Assembly (NCBI GenBank): GCA_026988525.1
Contig: JALSLC010000030.1
Location: 1 to 39,045, forward strand
Source of the DNA: Archaeoglobaceae archaeon
Lineage (GTDB): Archaea; Halobacteriota; Archaeoglobi; Archaeoglobales; Archaeoglobaceae
Reading direction: 5' to 3'
Length of the DNA stretch: 39,045 nucleotides
Below the pieces are notes generated by a model. It was not told where the DNA came from and made no database searches. It saw nothing but the letters and a program-made list of their open reading frames with translations. This document shows positions 35,652-39,045 of the stretch, one piece after another; position 1 is the stretch's first letter; each line of letters starts with the position of its first letter. Both the position numbers and the translations under genes were made by a program.

Positions 35652-36107
35652 ATGAATGGAAATCCATGTAATAACTGTCAGAATAGTCCTTGGGTTCAAA
35701 GAGCAAATCGCTTTATAAGCAATAGTTCAAACCCACAGGAACAAATAGAAACCGTTAGATTTTTACTCCAAAATGGTCATTGTGGTATAAGTAATCGAAC
35801 AAGTATAGAGAGTATATTAAGCCATTTAAGGAATCTAGGAATTAATTTAAATCGAGAAGAATTTCAGAATACTGTTTTAACCGAACTCAAAAGAGCGGGG
35901 ATTGTGGCCACGCTGGTATATCCCGGACCTCAGGGAGGTGTATTTATTCCATGTGATGCTTCAGAGATAAGGGAAGTAGCCACGCAAGTCTTAGATAGGA
36001 TTATCCAAGAATTGAGAAACCTTGAAGGAACTGCTACCCAGACGCAAATTGAACATATTGTTTCCGTTCTAAGAGAATTAGTAGAATTGTTAAAGGGGTT
36101 GATATAA
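35652..36107 (+). CDS. Unknown small protein between methylase and nuclease
   Basis: The 151-residue protein begins MNGNPCNNCQNSPWVQR after the ribosome site GGAGGTTTG and ends in a leucine-rich amphipathic helix. A CNNC pair lies near the start. The middle (HLRNLGINLNREEFQNTVLT...ELKRAGIVATLVYPG) reads like a helix-turn-wing, so a DNA-binding or regulatory role (for example controlling nuclease expression) is possible. I do not recognise the family. It follows the methylase by two bases and overlaps the nuclease start (TAATG). Confidence 0.7.
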   Translation: MNGNPCNNCQNSPWVQRANRFISNSSNPQEQIETVRFLLQNGHCGISNRTSIESILSHLRNLGINLNREEFQNTVLTELKRAGIVATLVYPGPQGGVFIPCDASEIREVATQVLDRIIQELRNLEGTATQTQIEHIVSVLRELVELLKGLI

Positions 36108-36796
36108 TGGATGATAAAGAAAATATGGAAAGAATGAAAGAATATCAGAAGGTTATAAGGGAAATATTGTCCGCTTTTGAAGGAGTGTCTTTTCCTGTAA
36201 TAGTTGAATCATCAACAGGCTACAAAGTTCTAAGTATTGATAAAAAAAGAGATGCTGACTTAATTGAAGATTTATCTACTATCGCCAGAATAATAACAAA
36301 TCGCTATTATAAAACTCCTATCACGAGGGATACATATAGATTGGTTATTGGGAAAAAACCTAAAGCTTTTAGACCAAATGAAGTTGGAAGAATTTTGGAA
36401 TATGAAATATATAATACCCCTAAGAACTTTAAAGTTATTTCAAGAGTCCAACCATTAAAACAGGTTGGTTATCCAGATGTAAAAATTATAGAAAAAACTG
36501 GAAGAATCTCATTTGTAGACATTAAGGCAACAACAAGACCAGATGTGGGTTCTCCCAGAGATTTTTATTATTCCACCAAGGAGAAAACCCTTGAAAAAAT
36601 CAATTCGGATGGCTTTCATTTACTTCTTGGTTTCATCATTAAAGAAACAGAACCTGAAAAATTCATAACTATTGGTTGGAAACTTGTTGATCTCTCAAAA
36701 ATAAAAGTTAGTATAAAAGCAGAATTTAATGCAGATAATTTGGAAATTTACAAACCAGAAGCAATAATTAAAGAGGAATGGTTGGAGAAATTATAA
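36107..36796 (+). CDS. PD-(D/E)xK restriction endonuclease of cassette 1 (predicted)
   Basis: The 229-residue protein carries a textbook nuclease core: GYPDVKII with P123-D124, then RISFVDIKATTRPD with D138-I-K140, a 13-residue gap typical of PD-(D/E)xK restriction enzymes; E98 or E100 upstream may complete the metal site. The remainder is not similar to a family that I can name. Its position in a three-gene overlapping set with a DNA methylase makes a type II restriction enzyme the best reading. The stop (36794-36796) lies four bases before the inverted arm of the next attC-like site. Confidence 0.72.
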   Translation: MDDKENMERMKEYQKVIREILSAFEGVSFPVIVESSTGYKVLSIDKKRDADLIEDLSTIARIITNRYYKTPITRDTYRLVIGKKPKAFRPNEVGRILEYEIYNTPKNFKVISRVQPLKQVGYPDVKIIEKTGRISFVDIKATTRPDVGSPRDFYYSTKEKTLEKINSDGFHLLLGFIIKETEPEKFITIGWKLVDLSKIKVSIKAEFNADNLEIYKPEAIIKEEWLEKL

Positions 36797-36845
36797 TGAC
36801 GCCGCCGAGCCGAACTCTCCGCTTCGCTTCGGTGCTATCGCACTC

Positions 36846-36942
36846 GGACAACAAGCGGGTATCTGGCTCCGTGCCTTCGGCACTACGCCCAAATCCTTCG
36901 CCCTTCGGGCTCAGGACTTCAGATACCTGCCAAACGTTATAC
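36846..36942 (+). repeat. attC-like recombination site B
   Basis: Left box GGACAAC (36846-36852) and arm GCGGGTATCTG face TTCAGATACCTGC (36918-36930) and right box GTTATAC (36936-36942), cut predicted after 36936. Inside are small hairpins, GTGCC-TTC-GGCAC and GCCC-TTC-GGGC. The stretch GCCCAAATCCTTCGC and GCTCAGGACTTCA is identical to site C. Outside the left box a further arm (36801-36814) extends the fold in the circular form. Confidence 0.85.
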
Positions 36943-36956
36943 GCCATCTCGCAAGA

Positions 36957-36964
36957 TATAAATA
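36957..36964 (+). promoter_or_regulatory. Putative TATA element of cassette 2
   Basis: TATAAATA lies 21 bases inside the cassette border and about 30 bases before the nuclease start codons, so RNA would start close to ATG 36985 or 36994, giving a nearly leaderless message. GGTGA at 36981-36985 is an alternative ribosome site if transcription starts further upstream. Confidence 0.45.
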
Positions 36965-36993
36965 AGGAAAAACGGTTATAGGTGATGAGCAAA

Positions 36994-37875
36994 ATGCTAT
37001 GGAATAGAGATGAAGAATATAAGTTCTTCAAGAAAACGCTTGAAATCGCCACTCCTGAACAGCTGTTCTATTTGACAGAGGATGGACGATATTTAGCATA
37101 TTGGCCTAAAAAATATAAAGGAAAGAAAACTACTCTCCAAAGTAGAAATGCCTTTATTGGAAGTTATACCGAAAAATGGGTTAAAAATTTGTTAACTCCA
37201 CTTGCAAAAGAATTTGATGCCCATGCGATCCATAATGTTGTTTGTGAGGATATTGGTATTAGTGAGCGTTCTCCAGCAGATGTGGCAATAGTAAAGACTC
37301 CTCAACGTATCCAGAAACCCGAAAATATTCTTCTCTTAGTAGAGGTTAAGATGTCCATTGTGTGGAATTGGGAATATATTCCAACTACTGGAGAAATAAA
37401 ATGTATAGGAGACTATACAACGCATCAAGGAAACCCAGGATTATTGCGTTCTGATACAATGTTAAAAGCTATTGGAAAAAGCATAAATATAAGGGTTTCT
37501 GGATATGAGTCTTCTAAGATTCCTATTGTAATTATGGGGAACACACCAATCACTAAGATATATTACAACAAGGTAGATTTTCTAAAAAAAGCGGGAATTA
37601 TTCAGAGGTTTTATTCAGTAAATCCAAATCCTCTGGACAAACCAAGCCTAAATAACATTAAAAACACTCCCGAAAAGGGATTTTTAAGAATAGACGAAAT
37701 TAGTGAATTATATGATGACCTTCGCCGCGTAATCAAGGAGGATAAAGAGTTCTTTTCTTCCATGCTTCCAAAGAAAGAGCTTGGTAGAATTATAGAAATA
37801 GCAAACAAAGAACTAACATACGAGAAAAAAGCAGAGAAATTTTTAAGACTGCTTCGGGGGATTGAAAATGAATAA
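36994..37875 (+). CDS. PD-(D/E)xK restriction endonuclease of cassette 2 (predicted)
   Basis: The 293-residue protein has a nuclease-like core: SYTEKWVKNLL with E60, RSPADVAIVK with D96 and ILLLVEVKMS with E117-V-K119, fitting the E...D...ExK metal site of PD-(D/E)xK enzymes. The C-terminal half includes a helical, charged end. ATG 36994 (MLWNRDEEYKFF) is chosen over ATG 36985 because GGTGA lies seven or more bases before it. It overlaps the methylase gene by eight bases. The pairing with a DNA methylase, not clear homology, supports the restriction-enzyme call. Confidence 0.7.
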   Translation: MLWNRDEEYKFFKKTLEIATPEQLFYLTEDGRYLAYWPKKYKGKKTTLQSRNAFIGSYTEKWVKNLLTPLAKEFDAHAIHNVVCEDIGISERSPADVAIVKTPQRIQKPENILLLVEVKMSIVWNWEYIPTTGEIKCIGDYTTHQGNPGLLRSDTMLKAIGKSINIRVSGYESSKIPIVIMGNTPITKIYYNKVDFLKKAGIIQRFYSVNPNPLDKPSLNNIKNTPEKGFLRIDEISELYDDLRRVIKEDKEFFSSMLPKKELGRIIEIANKELTYEKKAEKFLRLLRGIENE

Positions 37876-38818
37876 AAAAAGAAAAAGTACAAAAACAAGT
37901 AAGTTCGGAGTACCTGGCAGGATAAATCATGATTCGAGCGAATTTTATGCAAGTAGGTTATACGATGATTTTCCTACTGAGAGAAATGTCAAGTATGTAG
38001 AGAACTCTATTCCAAATGATTGTCTAAACAAAATTTTCTGCAAAAGTAGCGAAAATATGGAGGAGCTACCCGATAATAGCGTCCATCTGATGGTTACTTC
38101 GCCCCCATATAACGTAGGAAAAGAATATGACCAAAATCTCTCTTTTAGGGAATATAGAGAGTTTTTAAAAAGAGTCTGGGAAGAAGTTTATAGGGTCTTG
38201 GTTCCTGGTGGTAGGGTTTGTATAAATGTTGCTAATCTGGGAAGGAAACCCTATATCCCGCTTCACGCTTTTATAATTAAAGACATGTTAGATATTGGAT
38301 TTCTTATGAGAGGAGAAATTATCTGGAATAAGGGATCAAGTGCCAGCCCATCCACTGCCTGGGGTAGCTGGTTATCTGCTAAAAACCCTACTTTGAGAGA
38401 CATCCACGAATACATCCTTGTTTTTTCAAAAGACACCTTTAAAAGGGAGAATCCTCAAAGAAGAGAAAGCACAATTTCAAAGGAAGAATTTTTAGAGTTT
38501 ACAAAAAGCGTATGGACATTTCCGGCAGTTTCAGCGAGAAAAATAGGGCATCCTGCTCCATTTCCCGTAGAGTTGCCGTATAGGTGCATCCAATTATATA
38601 CATTTAAAGGAGAGGTTGTTTTAGATCCATTTATGGGAAGTGGGCAGACTGCAATAGCCGCTATAAAAACAGGAAGATATTATGTTGGATACGAGATAAA
38701 CGAAGAATACATCAAACTGGCAGAAAAACGAATCAAAAATTTTCTACACGAATTCAAAGCACCTAAGCTCTTTGATTATCTTAGGGAGGAAGAGATTGAT
38801 GTACGAGACGGCGTATAA
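37868..38818 (+). CDS. DNA methyltransferase of cassette 2 (beta-class order)
   Basis: The roughly 316-residue methylase has the catalytic TSPPYN motif at 77-81 before the SAM motif DPFMGSGQT at about 253, the reverse of the methylase in cassette 1, so it belongs to the beta-like group. KSVWTFP, HPAPFPVELPYRCIQ and YYVGYEINEEYIKLA are standard for the N4-cytosine/N6-adenine family. ATG 37868 is used rather than TTG 37862. The stop codon (38816-38818) lies inside the left box of attC-like site C, so gene and recombination site overlap. Confidence 0.9.
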   Translation: MNKKRKSTKTSKFGVPGRINHDSSEFYASRLYDDFPTERNVKYVENSIPNDCLNKIFCKSSENMEELPDNSVHLMVTSPPYNVGKEYDQNLSFREYREFLKRVWEEVYRVLVPGGRVCINVANLGRKPYIPLHAFIIKDMLDIGFLMRGEIIWNKGSSASPSTAWGSWLSAKNPTLRDIHEYILVFSKDTFKRENPQRRESTISKEEFLEFTKSVWTFPAVSARKIGHPAPFPVELPYRCIQLYTFKGEVVLDPFMGSGQTAIAAIKTGRYYVGYEINEEYIKLAEKRIKNFLHEFKAPKLFDYLREEEIDVRDGV

Positions 38819-38905
38819 CAGCGGACATACGGCTACAGGGCTATGCCCTTCCGCCCAAATCCTTCGCTAACGCTCAGGACTTCACATACCCGCAAAACGT
38901 TATAT
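38813..38905 (+). repeat. attC-like recombination site C
   Basis: Left box GTATAAC (38813-38819) and arm beginning GCGG face CACATACCCGC (38883-38893), AAAAC and right box GTTATAT (38899-38905), with the cut predicted after 38899. Internal hairpin AGGGC-tat-GCCCT. The core GCCCAAATCCTTCGC and GCTCAGGACTTCA match site B exactly. The arms pair less well than in site A. Confidence 0.82.
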
Positions 38906-39045
38906 CAACAACAATTTAGTAGAGTCTCTAAAACAGAAAAATTTAAAAAATTAAAGTAGTATTATATTAAGCCCAATGGCTTTTCTAAGCTGCCTTAGTC
39001 AGCTTGGTTTCATTGAGGAGGTTTGACCATGTTAGGTATGGAAAG
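38900..39045 (+). mobile_element. Start of integron-like cassette 3 (partial)
   Basis: Sequence after the cut in site C should belong to a fourth cassette that runs out of the window. It begins TTATATCAACAAC; if the model is right, its own attC will contain GATATAAC, probably within GTTGATATAAC. It holds an AT-rich leader, a 16-codon open frame (38976-39026), a perfect six-base stem AAGCTG/CAGCTT (38987-39005) and the start of a gene at 39029. Confidence 0.65.
39029..39045 (+). CDS. Start of an unknown gene in cassette 3 (partial)
   Basis: ATG 39029 lies eight bases after GAGGAGG (39015-39021), a strong ribosome site, and only MLGME can be read before the window ends. The stop of the preceding 16-codon frame is two bases upstream. 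No function can be given. Confidence 0.45.

Larger units (their letters stand above)
34278..36936 (+). mobile_element. Integron-like cassette 1 (restriction-modification module)
   Basis: This 2,659-base cassette carries methylase, small protein and nuclease genes in one overlapping series. Its ends match as inverted complements: GTTGTCCG (34277-34284) with CGGACAAC (36845-36852), 8/8, and TTCGGCTCGGCGGC (34288-34301) with GCCGCCGAGCCGAA (36801-36814), 14/14. Such end-to-end pairing across 2.6 kb is difficult to explain except by a circular intermediate whose attC was cut once. Confidence 0.85.
36937..38899 (+). mobile_element. Integron-like cassette 2 (restriction-modification module)
   Basis: This 1,963-base cassette holds a nuclease and a DNA methylase. 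GTTATACGCC (36936-36945) is the exact reverse complement of GGCGTATAAC (38810-38819), and the match continues to 15 of 16 bases (GTTATACGCCATCTCG against the complement of CGAGACGGCGTATAAC). The methylase gene runs into the attC-like site, a compact layout typical of cassettes. Confidence 0.85.

Noticed and set aside
36801-36942. The GC-rich hairpins near 36801-36914 as rho-independent-type terminators
   Set aside because: They lie inside a larger shared architecture with matching boxes at cassette ends, and no T-run follows them. The attC reading explains more of the sequence.
34205-38905. The three repeats as REP/MITE or transposon terminal repeats
   Set aside because: There is one repeat per unit, always at the same end, with box sequences that change from site to site yet match their own cassette's far end, and no target duplication.

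Overview
The window is AT-rich chromosome from a euryarchaeon. Archaeal marker genes run through it: MCM helicase with no intein, ribosomal protein S3Ae, aIF1, aIF1A, archaeal TyrRS, PurP, Cgi121, MptD, DUF373, UPF0212 and archaeosortase A. The C1 enzymes (formylmethanofuran dehydrogenase subunit B, a CdhB-type protein), an F420-enzyme-like TIM barrel, the AspDH-NadC pair, a phenylacetate-CoA ligase/ACT pair and a five-haem c-type cytochrome together suggest Archaeoglobales (Archaeoglobus/Ferroglobus/Geoglobus) or a close relative. That placement is inference from gene content; the base composition looks lower in GC than I would expect for cultured members.

Layout. 1-6.5 kb: the end of glyA, a pyrD-pyrK pair on the minus strand, a YkgJ-type cysteine-cluster protein, purP-nadX-nadC plus a conserved unknown, and a THUMP-SPOUT RNA methylase. 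6.6-14.9 kb: mcm, an Ncs6/TtuA-type thiolase, a membrane glycosyltransferase, DUF373, an RsmB/NOP-type methylase, an ACT-domain protein with phenylacetate-CoA ligase, and a zinc ribbon with an acidic tail. 14.9-21.2 kb: S3Ae, two poorly characterised genes, the minus-strand tyrS-aIF1A pair, and a tightly overlapped plus-strand operon of archaeosortase A, archaetidylserine decarboxylase, archaetidylserine synthase, MptD and a HemK2-type methylase. 21.2-31 kb: a decayed insertion sequence, a small Trp/Arg/Gly-rich protein, the cytochrome, a KaiC-like ATPase, a long minus-strand run (aIF1, herA, UPF0212, a Cas4-like protein without key catalytic residues, a CdhB-ferredoxin fusion, fwdB, cgi121) and glnA.

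From about 31.0 kb the character changes. There is an area of decayed mobile DNA: a multiply frameshifted IS6-like transposase, a truncated ribbon-helix-helix start, an SPL-type radical SAM gene with a broken small partner, and a tyrosine recombinase carrying several disabling lesions. Immediately beside the 5' end of that recombinase, and pointing away from it, begins an array that I read as integron-like gene cassettes. Three attC-like sites (about 34205-34283, 36846-36942, 38813-38905) share a core and end in a GTT cleavage triplet. The bases after each GTT are the exact reverse complement of the left box of the NEXT site: 7/7, 8/8 and 10/10, with further arm complementarity of 11/11, 14/14 and 15/16 overall. 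That is the signature of circular integron cassettes inserted in series. It defines cassettes at 33914-34277 (zinc-ribbon gene), 34278-36936 (DNA methylase, small protein, PD-D/ExK nuclease), 36937-38899 (PD-D/ExK nuclease, DNA methylase) and the start of a fourth at 38900.

The two large cassettes therefore each carry what looks like a complete type II restriction-modification module. Each cassette seems to carry its own archaeal TATA element just inside its left border. An integron cassette array in an archaeal chromosome, next to a dead recombinase, is the main find of the window. No tRNA, rRNA or CRISPR array was seen.
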